This document shows positions 12,401 through 27,400 of a DNA stretch of 64,000 nt, piece after piece (positions within the stretch are counted from its first letter, which is position 1; each line of letters opens with the position of its first letter). Made by a program: the position numbers and the translations under genes. Under the pieces are notes generated by a model that did no database searches, was not told the DNA's origin, and saw only the letters and a program-made list of their open reading frames with translations. This DNA comes from Orthonyx spaldingii (Eukaryota; Chordata; Aves; Passeriformes; Orthonychidae). The stretch lies in the NCBI GenBank assembly GCA_013397795.1, contig VZTJ01000300.1, positions 1,546,476 to 1,610,475 on the forward strand. The letters are read 5' to 3'.

Positions 12401-15400
12401 GGTTCCATAAAACTTTCAGATTCCTCCCCATATTTACATCCCTGTATGACCTGACTAGATTAAAACATTCCCAGGAACTTTATAAACCGAGTGTCAACAG
12501 AGTGGGTAAGTGACCTTGTTTTCCTAACTGACAAGAGCCTTTTCCTCCCTATAAAATATAGGAATAGGTTTCAGCACTGATCCACATTCTACCTGTAGAG
12601 CACACAGTTTCAGTGAAAAATGGGGTTTACTCTGCTGTTACAGGGCAGCCACCCTTCTGAATGTAGTGGTTGCTGATTGGTTTTTGTTGGTAGAGGGAGG
12701 ATTATTTTGATGGCTTTGGTTTATTTTGTTTTATTTTTTTTCCTGGCTAGGGTGCATCGGAAAGCTCAAAACCATGACATAAATAAAACTCATTCCCATG
12801 GCCAGAAATAGGTTTTGATACTGAGGTTCTTAGATTCTTTTATGATTCTGGCAAGTGAGGTATTTAGCAGTGTGGCCTATAGCAAAGGTTTGGCCTCGTC
12901 ACCAAAATAGATATTGATATCCAGTTTTCCCCTAGTTATTGGCTTGTGTGGGTACATAATTCTATCTAAAATAGGGCAGAGAAAGTTATGCCATGGATCT
13001 TCAAGTCCTACCTCTTATAGGTACCCTGATTATTTATAAGTTTAATTTGTGATAAATGATGCCTTTTATGGTTTGGTAAAGCCTTTTTTCCTTCTGGTTC
13101 TCTGATAAGAAAAGAATAATATTTTTGGTGAAAATGGCAAACAAATAGTCTAGAGTTTTATTATCATACATGACCACTTGTGTTTTCTTGAATATAATTG
13201 TTAGTGCTTTGTCAGCCATTGACATGGATATTTCACTTTTTTCTTATTTCTTTGAGGCTTAATTTATGAAAATGAATCATGTGTCAAGCCTATGGACTGT
13301 CCTTGTGACTACCATGGAAGTTTCTTTGAAATGGGTTCAGTGGTTTATGAAGAATGTAACAACTGGTGAGTAATTTTTTTTATTACATTGTGAACCAAAT
13401 CTTTTAATGATCATAAGAAACAGCTTCTTCAAGGCCTATTTCAGTTGGAAATTGAGTAAACTTGATAAGTACTCACTGTTTTTGAATATGTTCTGCAATT
13501 AAGGAAAAAGATAAACTACTAAGCTATTAATGTGGGAGAAGAGCAAATAACAAATATCACAGAGAATATTGTCATGTTTAGTGCTGGTTTTTTTTATTTC
13601 GGACACTGTCTTAAAAGTAATTAGAATTTAGAATTCAAAATCTTAACAGCAAAGCTATTTTGACTTCTGTTTGTATTGTCTCACTTGGACATAAAGAGCC
13701 TCATGTAATCATGACATTAAGCTGCTGGTTTGGAATTTTAATTTTATACATTGAAAAGAAGAATTTGTTAATTTTATACATTGAAAAGAAAAATTTGTAG
13801 GATGAGAAAGTGCCTTTTATTGGATCACCTTAACTGAAGAAAATGGATGAGTTTGCAGACGTGCAACTTTTTTTTCCCCACAGCAGTTCTGTTTTTAAAA
13901 GTCATAAGATTCAAACTGCTTGTGTTTATTCTTCTCAATGTTATTAATCCTTGACTTTTATAATGGTTATTAAGGAGCTAAAAAGAAATGAAAGTGTTAC
14001 TGGATTGCACAGATGAAATTTCACGTGATCATGTCCTCATGACAAGCTTCCAGGAATTCTAAAGACTGTGATAACTCTATTGTACCCTTTTGTGAGACTC
14101 AAGACACTTGGTGCTCATTCCATAAAGAAGAAATCCTGGAAGAACAACTGAGGGCCAGCTGTGTATAATTCACAAAATAAAAGTGTGAAAGCTTTTTGTT
14201 TTGTTTTCAGCACCTGCATTGGAGGAAAGTGGATCTGTACAAATCTTACATGTCCAGGTATGTGAAAGTGTTGAATACTTAACTGTTTGATAACTCAGTT
14301 CTTACTTCAGTTAAAATATTAATTTTAGATCTTAATGTGATATTTCACTATGTAATTTGCATTTTATTTCTATCTACTTATAAATGCATCTACACACTCA
14401 GTAGATTAAATATTAAAATGGTCCGAATAGGGGGCATCTGCCTTTTGGCTTAATGTAGTAATGTGTCTACCTGTACATCACCAAAATGTCTCTGGTAGAT
14501 GACACTACCTGGTCATTCACGTTATTCAAACAAATTTTCCACTGCAGCCTTGACTTGACAGAATTACAGCAAGTTCACTCTTTTTCACTCAGTATTGTGC
14601 TTTATCACTTAGCAGTGGGAATCCTTAATGTTTTTGAATATCAGTTTTAAGAGCTGAAAATCAAATAACTATAATGTAAGGATGACACACATTATTGCCT
14701 CCTTCTGGGGAAGGAGCTGTTCAGGTATCCTGGCCTGGCATCAGGTAGGAATTCCATAAAAAAAGCAAGGGAAAGTTTAAGTTCTTAACCATGCTCCTAA
14801 CACCTGGTGGTGAAATAAATACAATCTTACAAATTATAGAACATATCAGAGCGTATGAACTCTACAGCAATAATAACTATGGAGAGCCTTTGCTGCATGC
14901 ATACATGCATTATTTATTATGTTTGTCAGCTGAATGCTCAGTTTCAGGAGACACTCATTTCATGACCTTTGATGGGCGCAAATACACTTTCCAAGCCACC
15001 TGCCAATACATTCTGGCAAAGAGTCGCACGTCTGGAATGTTTACTGTATCCTTGCAAAATGCTCCTTGTGGACAGGTAAGGCTTGCAGCCTTCTTGTAAT
15101 GTTTATATCCTAAGGGTCTATTCATTGAGGGGAAAAAAGTATTTAAAAAAAAGCAAGCTCCAAGCCTGTGCATGTGTAAAGCTGATCCTAAGGGTGCTGT
15201 TAAAGGTGATTCTAAGGATGGTCCTACTTTATATATGAAAGTAATTGATGCTGTACACAGAATTCACCAAATATTTTGTCTGCCTTATGTCCAAGACCCA
15301 CTCTCTTTCTTTTGTTTTGTATGTGCATTTCTGAGCATGTATTATAAAACTGTGTATGAGGAATGGAACGCTGGGAGGATTTTTGACTGTAGAGTTTCAT

Positions 15401-18400
15401 TTTTATTACAGTCTCGATAGGGCTTGTAATTATCAGAAAGTTATGTCAAGATAGAACATATCTTAAAAATACATGGTATGGGAAGGGTAGGTGACTGAGC
15501 TTAGATGATTTCTGGAATCAGGTTTTTCTCGCTGTCTGAGTTCTGCATGTGCATGTAAGGGCAGAATTTGGCCCACATTTATATTGAGGTCATGATTGCC
15601 AAGCTGTTGGACTCACAGCAGGAGAAAGACTTTGTATCTTGGCCAGATTTATGTTCTGTCTCTAATGGCCTTCTGTAATAATTTTTATTTTATGCAACTG
15701 TAGGACATTAGAAATGTATATAGCCTTAAATATGACTTTGCTCTAATTCTAGACTGTTTATATATGTTAGGCCCACATTATTGCATAATTCACATAGAAT
15801 CTGATTTAGCGCCATTGCTTTGTATTTCTGTGAAGGTAACTACATTAGTTTTCTTTTTTGTTCTAAATAAATGTATGATTCTATAAGCCCTTTTACATTA
15901 ATGATTGCAGTCACTCTTCTCTACAGTTTCTATTGTTCATGCACTTGAGAGTTTCTTGGGGAAATGAAATTGTTACGTAAGTTGTCATGCTACACTGTCT
16001 AAAGGCACATTTCAGTAGTTGTTTGATATTTCTGCACTTTAACCTACTTCTCTGGATGACAGAAAAGACTTTTAAGTAGAAAGTTAGAATAAAGTTGCAG
16101 TGACAAGTTCATTATAATAGAAATTTTTTATTTGCAATCCAAATAAGAGATAGGAGACTGAGTGCAGGGAGGCCCCTCATCTCAGTGGTAGAAGTCCGGA
16201 GGTAAGAAAAATAGCTTAACTGGATAGAGACCAAATATATTTGATGAACCACGGATAAATTTCTATAGTTCCTAGGAGAAGTGTATCTGGACACCAGGTG
16301 AAATATATGGCAGGGCCTAGAAGTTACTAGTGTTGAAAAAGTGGATTCCTGGTTTGCAAGTGCAACTGCTGTATAATGCTCTATTGAGATAGAAGTGTTA
16401 CTTCTACCCCATTACAGTGGGGGCTGTGAAATGAAGTCTTGGCAAGGACATACACATTAAAAAAACTTCTAGGCTTTAACCTCTGTGCACATTATTCTTG
16501 TGATCCTGCTAGGATTTCCTGTTTATAGGAAGATTGAGGCAGTTTCAAGATGTAGTTGGTTGTTGTTAAAATTCTCCACTTCAAGTGCATATTTGAGTTA
16601 ACTTGTTTTTATTTTACTAAGTTGGACTGGCTTCATCCTGTGCGAACCTTGGAATTCCGAAGAGCTAATTAAGTTGATGTCATCTCAAAGAAAAAAAAAA
16701 GAATAGCTGTGAAACAAAACATAAGCATAGGCATGCATCTATTCAGTGTCATAGCCTTAGAATTTTGCAGAGTCCAAGAAACTTGAGAAAGGGAGTTGTG
16801 TATACTGTAGCTGTACTATATCGTGGAAGAAAAGCAAAGGAAATCCCCAGAGAAACTTTCTAGGCAACTTTTTCATCAAATGATAGTTGAGGCCTAATTG
16901 ACTTCTTGCAGAAGCTCACAGAGAGGTACCTTTCAGCCTGACCTGTTGAAAAGCCCATCAACAGAGCAAATATCTGCTGTAGTAATGTGCAGATTACGTA
17001 TGTGTGTCTCATTCCCTTGTGTCAGGGAGCACTTCTCTCTGGGTACAAAACAGACAGAATTGTGCTTTTTGGTTCAGTTGTTGTGGTTACTTTTTGTTGG
17101 GGAAACTGATAACCAAACTAGTTGGCTTTCTGCAGCACTGGTGAGACTGCAAAGTGCCTTGCAGTAACTTGCATTCTTCTTCAGCCTTAGTGACTTTGCT
17201 TGATGTGTCTTTGTGTCCAGGTGGTTTGTAGGTGAAAAAAACCAGATTCTCTTGGCTTTTACTGCATGTTGGTCTCCAAACTTCACCTAGCCTTTAACAA
17301 AGGTAACCTGATCAATCCCTAACAGGTATAGATTTTACAAAGGGTTGAGTAAAGCAATCTGGATGTTAACAATCAGGTGGGTGATCAGAAGATTATGGGA
17401 TATGTCCCAGAGCAATGTGCTGCTAATTTAATTATCAGTGTGCTAGTGGTAAGAGGGTAGTAAGAACAGTTTGTGTAGTACAGTGCAAGAATGTGGGGCT
17501 TCAGTGCAGCTATTCAAGTGTCTAATTATCAACCAACTGGTACCACTTGGCAGAAGAGCTGCTTTTCAGTTCCCCAGGCACCCTCCATTATCTTTTTTTC
17601 CCATTTATAAAAATTAATGAATTGAAATGGGAAGCTAAAAGATTTGAAATGTGGAATCTCATATTTCTTGATGGTTTGAGATTTTATGTGCTTCTTTAAA
17701 AAAGCCTTATCACTCCCATCTCATTCAAGCAGACTAGAAAATGTGGAAAGAAAATACCTGGGGAGATTTTAGCTTTCTGAATCACAAAGAATCCAGTCAT
17801 CCTGAGCCTTAGAGTTGGTGACATAAACAGTCATCAGGCAACAAGTTATTTCAAAACGATGTGAAATTTTGTTTAAGCACTTTCTGGAAGGAGAATCAGT
17901 CAAGTGATCAGCACAGCTTAACCTTATCTGAGTTTCAGGTGACAGCCTCACTGGCTTTGTAGTTTGTATGATGAGATAGTCTTCTGAATATAGATTTTTT
18001 TTTTTCCAAGTGTCTAGTGAGAGAAATGGCCGTTCCTGTGAAAACACATGCCAAAAGCTGGCAGGGGCAGTGCTGTGAAAGAAACAGTCTATTGGAACAG
18101 AGAACAATTGTCTGGCAGAATTTTTCCTCCAGTTTAAGCCTCAAGGAACAATAAAGCTTTTGTTGATACTGTGTAGTAATGTACATACTATGGAGAGTGG
18201 TTTTCTTGGTTCTGCTCTGTATGCCACCTGCCATTCTTTTATTTTCAGCTTCTTAAAAAACCAACAGTATTGTCAATTTTTAGCCATTGTTGCTGAATGA
18301 AATGCACAGAAACCTAATTTCTTAGTAAAGAGGCAAGACAGCAAGGTGAGCTACAAGCTCGTGGCTTCACAAGGCAGATGTCTGTCTTCACTGTCACTCC

Positions 18401-21400
18401 AGGAGAGCTGGTTGAGCTGATGAAATATCTCCAGTTATTTTTATAATTTCCTATTTTCAAGTTTCATTTTATCATTTCAACTGTTGGTGAAAGATCACTG
18501 TTGCCTTATCATCTCGAGACAGGGAAATTCTGCATGTAGTTGTTAATCTTTACACACCACTGTGTGTACTTGTGTGTCCATGGTACTTGAAGAGCTGACA
18601 GATGATCTGCTCTGTGCTAGTTCAGCATCTGTCACAGCCGCGTGGTAGTGTCCAGAGATCCTTGCAGATCTAGGAATGGTTTTCAAGAAGCAGGGCAACT
18701 TTTGGCCATGTATTTGGCAAGTCCCAGTGAAAGTCAGAAAGAGCTGAATAGAGGAGTACATCTTTGAGATGAACATTCTTGTACTAGTTTGAAAACAAAC
18801 CAGTGGGAGACTGCAAGTCAGAATTATAATTTAATAGGAAAATTAAAATAAATGCAATAATACAAGAAAAAAAACTGACAGAGTCAGGATACAACCTGAC
18901 ACCCTGTTAGTCAGGGTGGTGGTAGTAGTCTAAGTGAAGTGGTTCAGTTGAAGCGGTGACCCTGTAGAAGGGTCTGGTCTCCACCTGAAGGTCCAATGAT
19001 AGTTCTTGTTTTCTGGGAATCCAGTAGGCAGGGCTGACTTGTGCAGTTCCAAAGCCCAGGTTATATCCAGGTGGAAATGCTTGGCTCCTCCCCCCTGGGC
19101 GGAACATCTCATAATGGGATGAGGTAATTTCAGTGAGTCATGCAGTGGGATCTTGATGGCCCATTAACAGAGATAACACCCAGAGGGAGATATCAGGGGG
19201 GAGTCATGACAGGAGATAACTAACAGTGCCTCATCTGTTTTAACAGCTTGTGGAGATGGTAATAGAATATCTTATATTGCAACCTAGGACAATTCTGATC
19301 TCTTTACGCTATCAGTGGTGCTATTTACTGTATAATTTTGATGTTTGTGCAACTGTCCAAAGGTCATCTTACCTATATCTTTTTCAGTGCCTCTCTCAGC
19401 ACTGAAGATGCTTGAAACTTCACTGTTTCATCATTAATTACGCCTTCACTGGAGGCAGTGGGGCTGAATAATGCAGCCTCCAACACCTCTGGTGGTTATT
19501 TCTTAGCTGCAGCACAGTTCCAGATCCAACCAATGTGAAATTTTCTGCAGGGAGAGACCTAGACTGCTCTTTGACCAAGTGATTTCAGACATGTCTGTGT
19601 ATGTTCTGGTATATAAGACTGTTTTGAGTTTGTGCTCAAAATGATGTTGATAAGAAAGATGTTTTTGTTGTGACATTGAGAGATTGAAGATGCATAATGG
19701 AGATGAGAGTAAAAAGAGCCAATAGTGTGACAATGGTGACTGGACAAGATATTTGCCATTGTTCTGAAATACCTGTTAAATGGTTATGAGATCTTGCAGT
19801 GAAGGAGGCTGAACAGAAGAAACAGCAGTTGGGTGCTTCCTCCTTTCGTCTGTAGATGGCAGGGAATGGACAGTCTCTTAACTTTATCCAGCCACACTAA
19901 GTCGGTGTAAGTAAGCTGGTATCTCAAGCTATGGTAAAGAGGTTTGAGTGTAGCAGGAGTGGCAGAAACCTAATTTCCTTCTAGATTGATGAAAAAGTAA
20001 AATGCGGACTGAGATTCTGATGTCTTTTAGCATGTAGCAAGGTCAATGCTGACATGGTGAACTTCAGGTCATCTCTCGATCCAGCTCTGTGCCTGATTCT
20101 CTTTAGTAGAACATTTTTCTTTTTAAAAAATCAAGCAGTGGTCAAATTCATTCTGTTAAGAAAAATCTGTTAACCTTCTGTAATTAATATCCATGCTTTA
20201 ACAACCATTCTTTCTATACTGGCATTGGAATCCAAAGTAACTGTATTTACTCTGAAAATCCTGTCCTGGAAACTTTGGTTGTAACTGACTACTGTAAATC
20301 ACCTCTCTTACTTGTTTCCATGTTACTTAGTAGAGGTGTATTTGTTGTAGAATTTCAGTTAATTAGTTGCTTTTGGTACTGTTGACAGTTAAGTTTCACT
20401 GAAGAGTGTGGGTGTAAAAAAGTAAATAGGATTGATCTAGAATTTTTTTTTTTTAGTATGTTTCATCCAGACTGCAATGCAGCATTTCTACTTGTGTTTT
20501 TTTCTATATGACATTTTGACTTGGAGAAGTGAAGTGCAAATAAGAGTAAGCAATGGTAGCAGCAAGAAGCAAGCTGGTTCAACTGGATGTTGTGATATTA
20601 TATACTGTCATGATACTGTCTTTCGTATATCAATATTCATCCAGGGAGCTTATGAACATGCTCTACTCTACAACTCCCCTCAGAAATAATGAACTTAAAT
20701 GCTGTTTTAAATAATGATTCACAAGATGTTTCTGTCTTTCATAATGTTTGCCTTTAAAAGAATTTTATATCTTAAATTATGCTTTTAAAGGACCTGGGTA
20801 TATCAGAACACATTAAAGTACAAATCTGGAGTTTGGTGCACTGCCCTGTAGATAATGCAGCATTGTTAGTGAGCATCAGCTCGGCCTCAATGATGCTTAA
20901 AACAGTGTGTCTCATGAATTGAGGATGTCTTGGTACTAAGCTACATGAGAATTATTTAAATTTCTTTTCAAATCCCACTTTTAAGATGTATTTGCATAGC
21001 AGGTTAGTATTATTATCAAACATATACGGGAAATCATTCAAAGTTTCATTCAAGTAAGTTTCCTTATCATTCAAGTTTCAATCATTCAAGTAAGTTTCTT
21101 TACTTAGCTCTAAAGCTGTATGTTTTACACTTGCAGTCTGCTAAGAAGCAGGGTATAACTTAAAAATTTCAATCCCAACTAAGTATAGCTTTTCTTGTTT
21201 TGCTCTCACTTGCAGAACCAAGATGGATCTTGTATCCAATCCATCAGCCTTATTCTTAAGCAGGACCCCAAGAGGCAAGTGACTCTGACTCATTCAGGAG
21301 ATGTTTTGATCTATGACCAGTACAAAATTAACCTGCCTTATGCAGATGGTAAGGAATGAAGCATATAACTTTTATCAAACACTAGAGCAATATTTTAATG

Positions 21401-24400
21401 ACATTTGTGCATGTTGTGGTACTGTCAATATTGCCAATATACTGAAGTTAAAAGGCATGTTTTAGTATCAATATTGTTAATTTCTTATGAAATTCTTCAC
21501 AAATTGACTTTTGATGTACTTTTTACACTAATGGTAGGTGTTGTACAGTAGCTGCATTGGGCTAGTTGTCTCTTATGTTAAGACTGTGTTTATTTTAACA
21601 AGTCCAAATGCCATCCCTCCCATTTGCAAGGCTTGTTAGCTCTTGCCTGAGGGGACATTCCTTCCTCTGATTCTTGAACTGAATTACATCTTTTCCCATT
21701 TTTGTAAGCAACTCACATAAATGTAAGCAGAAGAAACCCTATTGCCCCTTAGAGATGAGCTACAGATTTTCAGACAAAAAAATTATTTTGTTTCTTTTTG
21801 CTTTGAGTTTTTAAATCTCACTGTCCTGAAGGTGTCTGGCATCCTGCATAGGAATATGTGATTGAGAGATTTAATGTTATCTTTAATGAGAGTTTTGTAT
21901 GCAGATCACTAGTACATTTGATATCTGCAAGGCCTTGGCTCTTTTGGAAATTTCACAAAAAAGGCTTTAACATAGGAAGCATGTTCCTGGTTTTAGGTTT
22001 ATTTTGTCTACACAAAATGGTCTGCAATGTTTACATGTTTAAATTCATCTTGCTTAGTTTACATTTATGAATGTTTCAATGAACTCTGAATGCATTTTTA
22101 AAAAGTGTGGCGACACAAGTTTCCTGTTTTCTTCTTAAAGTTTGAATCAGTATAACCTTTCATGAGAAATCAATGTTTAGAGGAAAATAGGGCCTTAATA
22201 GGAAAAAAATTGAACCTACATAAAAATGATGTAAACAAAACCCAGTGAAATGACAAGAAGCAAAATGTAAATTTCAAACAGGTTTCCTTTGCCTTTCAAC
22301 AATCTCTATTTTTACTCACCAGAGTTATTTGAAATACGGAAACTCTCCTCTGTATTTCTGCAAGTAAAGACACAGATTGGATTACAGATCCTCTACGACA
22401 GAGAAGGACTGAGGCTTTACCTGCAAGTGGATGAACAGTGGAAGGACGACACTGTGGGCCTTTGTGGAACCTTCAATGGAAACACAGAGGATGATTTTTT
22501 GTATGCAGAGCTGCAAGATTTCTATCTACCAGTACATGAATATCTGTAGTTAGAGTGCTAGATCAAGTGTGTACTGAAGCTGAAAGGACAGATACCAAGA
22601 ATAATTTATTTTGAAATTTTTCATTAGTGAGATAGATAGTATGGTTTAGTTTGCTAACAGAAAATCTATAGCTTCAGCTACAGGATATCAAGCCAGACTT
22701 TGCTCAAAGTACTTTAATATAAAAGTCTGGTGAAATATACATGATGCACAGGGCTATTTTACCAGAAAAATGTTGTCCAAAATATGGAGTGGCCTATATA
22801 AGGAACTTTCTGCCTCTCTGCAAAACTCTATCTCTTTCCAGCTCCTATTTTCTCCTGTGAGTCCTAATCTGCTGTCTCTGACAGAGCCTCCATTGTTCAG
22901 TGCCTGCAGACCAGCAACAGGAACTGGCTGCTGCCTGAGCTTCCCTTCCTTGTGATGCAGTGAGGGGTGGTCAGAGCTGCTCAATCACTATACTCAAAAC
23001 TGCTGTTTGCCCAGTTTCTTTGCAACATATTTCTCACACATACTAAAGAACAAATTGGCTTCCAGTGGATTAGAGTAGCCTAATGTAGCTGGGAGAACAT
23101 GAATTTAGAACATGACAGGATATTTCTTTTACCATGTTAAAAAAAGAAACAGTAGAAGAACTTTATTCTCTCAAAAGAGTTGGAATTTTTCTAACTCAAA
23201 AGTAATTGAAAAATGGAAAAGCTTTCCATTATAGTTCCTGTTTAAAAAGACATACACACAAATATACCAGTGGAATTTTGAACAATTTCTATTTTACAGA
23301 TTAAAAAGTATTATCAGACTCTTATTTATAATGAGGCTATGAATTATATAGACAGGAGCTCAGTGAAGAGAGATTATTTATGTAAATAAAGCTGCTTAAA
23401 ATATTTCTGTTTTACAAGTAGTTCTGTAGTGCATTTTTGATGACAGTCCTTGGATTCCTCTCACGCAAAAGAGAAGCTGAACAGCTGGTATTCATGAAAA
23501 AAGCCCTTAAACCTGGGGACTTATGAGTTGTGCTGAGACATGACACAGAGTATGGTGTACAAGTATCTTAATATGTACGCAAACAACCTGATCCACAGCA
23601 GATTTGGGAGACTTGCCATAGGCAGTGGGATCTTTTGCAACACCTTCACTCCCAGCTACTTCACCAGTGACAATACTCCTGATGCAATCTTTTTCCCCAA
23701 GTGTAACACCCCATATTTAAATTCATGGTTTTGATCATTCTGTCTGTACAATTTTATGTGCCTTGGTTATTTTGATCAAAGTCTTTGTCATTCAGCTTCT
23801 GTTACCTGGGCCTCATGGGTACCTGTTCAATTGCTTTTGCAGTTATATTTCTGGTTAAGTTATATTTCTGGTTTCAGTTATAAATCTGCTTGGATTTATT
23901 TTCTTTTCTCCTCTCTTTCCTGCAAGGAATAAAGAGCCTGGGAAGTCAGCAACAAACAGGAAAGTATAGGTAGAGGAGAGATTAAAAATGAATTGGATGT
24001 CACTATAAGGAACCAAAAGTACAAATAAGGGAGTTCAAACTATCAGAACAGTGATGCTCCCCTCCTCTCTTATAAAAAGGGAATTTGGTTGATTTTGATC
24101 TTTTCATCCTTAAGAAGTCTCTTGAGGACATCTCTTCTGTTTCTGGGCCTGTACCTGGAAAGAAAAAGGAGTCCTGAAACTTATGATGACAGTTTTATGG
24201 GAGAGTGCATGAGAATATGGAATAGTGAAAGAGGAGCTTAATCAGAGGGTGTAAGAACTGAGACCATTCTGCAAATTCACTATGCCTCTTCTGACTGACT
24301 TTTGTTTTGTAAAAGATCTCCAGTTGGAGTAACAGAAAGCACTCCAGAGCTGTTTGGAAATGCATGGAAAACTTCATCGGCGTGCATTCTTGTGCATGAT

Positions 24401-27400
24401 AGTTCACAGGTGGATCCGTGTGATGTTCATCTGCAGGCAGGTGGGCAGTGAAGGCCAATTCCTACTGACAAATGCATTTCTACTTAGTACATCTGTGCCC
24501 ATTTTCCTAGTTGGATCAGGTACAGCAATAACCAGTCCTACCCATTACAGAAATTAGTAGCTAGGGGTAGCATAGATGCAGCTGAGTTCAATCCCCTAAG
24601 AAATCACATTGTGTGTTGTTTGAGGATTTTGTAATACTTGCAGAGACACTTGAAATACATAATTTTTATTTCTGGTTTGCAGTTGCACTGTGCTAAGTTA
24701 GACACGCATTAAAGTTGGGTAGTATGTCTTGTATTGGTAATGCTGCTAGTCAAGATGGAGACTCAAAACTATTGCAGTATTCATTTTTGAGAATACTGAA
24801 AAAACTAAATACTTGATTTAGTTGTCTGCTGTAGAAGAAAATGAGTGGAAAAAAGATGTTTATACTCTGCCAGCCTATAGATTTAGCTGAAAAGGTCCAG
24901 TTGGGGTAATATGCAAGTGGCTGATAGCGTGAGGACCACAGATGGTCACTAAGTCATCCTTTAATAATGATGAACTTTGTAGATCATCAGTTATATCCCT
25001 TTTCACAGTTCCTACCATTTCTTGTATTGAATACTACACACTTGTAAAGACATTGAGGTAAAATATTAAGGTTTTGCCTGTAATTTCAGTGGTGGTAGGG
25101 AATTGTCTCCTGCTACAGCATCATCTGTCTTTTGAGTATTTACAAAATGTGCAGTACTGAAAAGCTGCATTCTTGGTAACAGATTTGGACATCAATGTTA
25201 GTCCTTCTGTATGGCTGTATAGTTATTGAAGATAAAAATATTTATGTGGCAATAGTATATAACCATGATGGGTTACATTGTATAGAAGACAGTTTTTGTT
25301 CCAAGTCTTTTTAAACTCCCTCACTGAAACAGTTTTTAATCTGTTATTTGTGTAGCCTCTTATGCAGCGGAAGCTTGTAGCATCCTTACGAAAGATCTTT
25401 TTGCTCCATGCTACCCCTATTTGAGTCCTGTTCCCTATTTTGAGCAGTGCAGAAGAGACACTTGCAAATGTGGACAGACTTGTTTTTGCTCTGCTCTGGC
25501 CCATTACGCTCATCATTGCCGAAGGTTTGGAGTTGTAATAGATTTCAGAGGAGCTGTCTCAGATTGTGGTGAGTTTTCTTTCACTTCCAGTCTTAAATAA
25601 TTACTGACTGAGGACTTTAGAATGATAGTCAGAAAATAAAATTAAATTAATGTAATCTTCTAATGAAAAGAGGATTAATTCTAGCATGATCTTTTGTGTG
25701 CAGGACAAGGATCTTTTTTGTCAAGGCATTTTGTCAAGAATTAGTACAGGGTTCTTGTAGAATTCTTCCTTTATAGTTTGCCTTGTTTAGTTTTTTGACT
25801 TACGAAACATTGCAAAGTATTTTTTTAAGTAGTTGAAGGGTTTCAAACGTATACAAAACTAAAAATATCTCTCTCCCTCTTATATGGCATTGCATATCTC
25901 ATTACCATGTGGATATTATTCATGAACTGCATAAATACATTTCTTTTCCTCATAGATGCTAGGTTTATCTAATTCTTTAAATGAATGAGATGAAGAATTA
26001 TGGTGATGCATTTAGGAGTTCTAGTTGGATTGCTGTCAACTTCTGCTGTTTGACAATCTCAGCTTATTCTGTTATTGTCAGTGACATTTCAATACACAAA
26101 GTGCTGAAGCAAGTGTTGAGAATTGGTATTGTTGATATTTAGTTTAAAATGAAGAGATGAATATAGATAGTGTACAGATAGCCAAAGGTGATATCTGTTA
26201 CCTTCTCTATAAAGCCTCACAACTAGTGGGATAATATTATTAAATTCTTTAGTTTATATTAACTTTATGTGATGCAAAAGATATTGATAGGACATGTAGT
26301 GACCTCCCATACATTTTTAAAAAGTATAGAATTAGAAACCATATAGAACAACCTGAAACTGACACCCCTGTTTCAGTAGGTTTGGCTCTAATAACAAGTC
26401 TGAAAATCTTTTCTAAAGAACATTCAGGAACTTAACATCTAGCAGTTGTCATCACATCATGTAATTACCCATGTTGTAATGCATGATAAAGAGAATTTTT
26501 AGAAAGTTGGTCCAGTTTAAGCATTTCAAGCTGGAGCGTATGTATGTATGTATATCTGACAAGACTGGCTTGCTTGCATTCATTGTGGAATGAATGGCTG
26601 GGTCCACTTATGATTGAATGAGTTATTCAAGCCATTTGATTTTATTTTACTTTTCTGGAAGCAAATATAGTTTTCTTACAGTATATGTAAAGAGTTATGC
26701 TTGAAGCACTTAAAATATGTGAATCTGTTAGTATTTCAAGAGCTTCAGACTTTTTTTTAGTAGAGCTTTATAGGAGACAGTTATATATATATATATCTAA
26801 GAAAACTTAAGATGGTATTGTGCAACATCTGCAAAGTATACACATTTTATTTAATGCTTTTAATGTTTTCTTTAAGATGCTGTGCATTTCCGAAAGCCCA
26901 TGCACAAAAGCAAAATATTTTCAGAGTTAGAGGCAAAAGGGTTTCAGCTGTTTGGTTTCCGCAGCATAAATCTGGATTAACTGCACAGACTCCTTACACT
27001 TGTTATTACTGTGGATTTACATCTGTGTAGTTTACACAGCATAGTGCCAAGATAGCAATTTTAGTGGAATTTAATGTGATTGGGAATGAAAGAATGGAGA
27101 TGTTTATCAGAAAACTGTTGGGAGGTACTTGAGTCTCTTGCACCGTAATTTGAGAGTTTTCTTACGTTTGGACAGCTCTTTCATGTGAAGACACAAAGGA
27201 GTACAGTACTTGTGTATCTACCTGTGGCAGAACCTGCCAAGCACTGTCTGTGCCAGAGACATGCAGCAGTGATTGTGTTGAAGGCTGTGCTTGTCCCTCT
27301 GGAATGTATTTGGATACCAAGACTGAACGATGTGTGCAGAGGTGGGTAAAGTTGCAGTTCTGATATTCACGCTCACTGCTTCAGACCACCACATTTGCAA

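Larger units (their letters stand above)
6408..14929. other. Introns between OTOG exons 1 and 11 of the window
   Basis: Ten introns of 217 to 1487 bp. Apart from the 30-bp duplication near 13740 and short T- or A-rich runs, I see no mobile element, RNA gene or extra exon in them. The longest (7854-9340) ends in a short TG repeat next to the acceptor. Confidence 0.7.
15076..21215. other. 6.1 kb OTOG intron with solo LTR
   Basis: The intron separates the first vWD2 exon from the second. It holds the solo LTR at 18780-19291 and a small imperfect duplication near 21033-21100. The rest is AT-rich with no recognised gene. A stretch around 16615-16690 has a TAATTA-type homeodomain core but nothing else that stands out. 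Confidence 0.7.

Noticed and set aside
18907..19112. Minus-strand open frames inside the solo LTR
   Set aside because: They fall wholly within the LTR, which carries no viral gene; chance frames.
22501..22549. Extension of the vWD2 exon to the stop at 22549
   Set aside because: The added residues do not match otogelin, while splicing at 22500 joins in frame to the matching exon at 24316.
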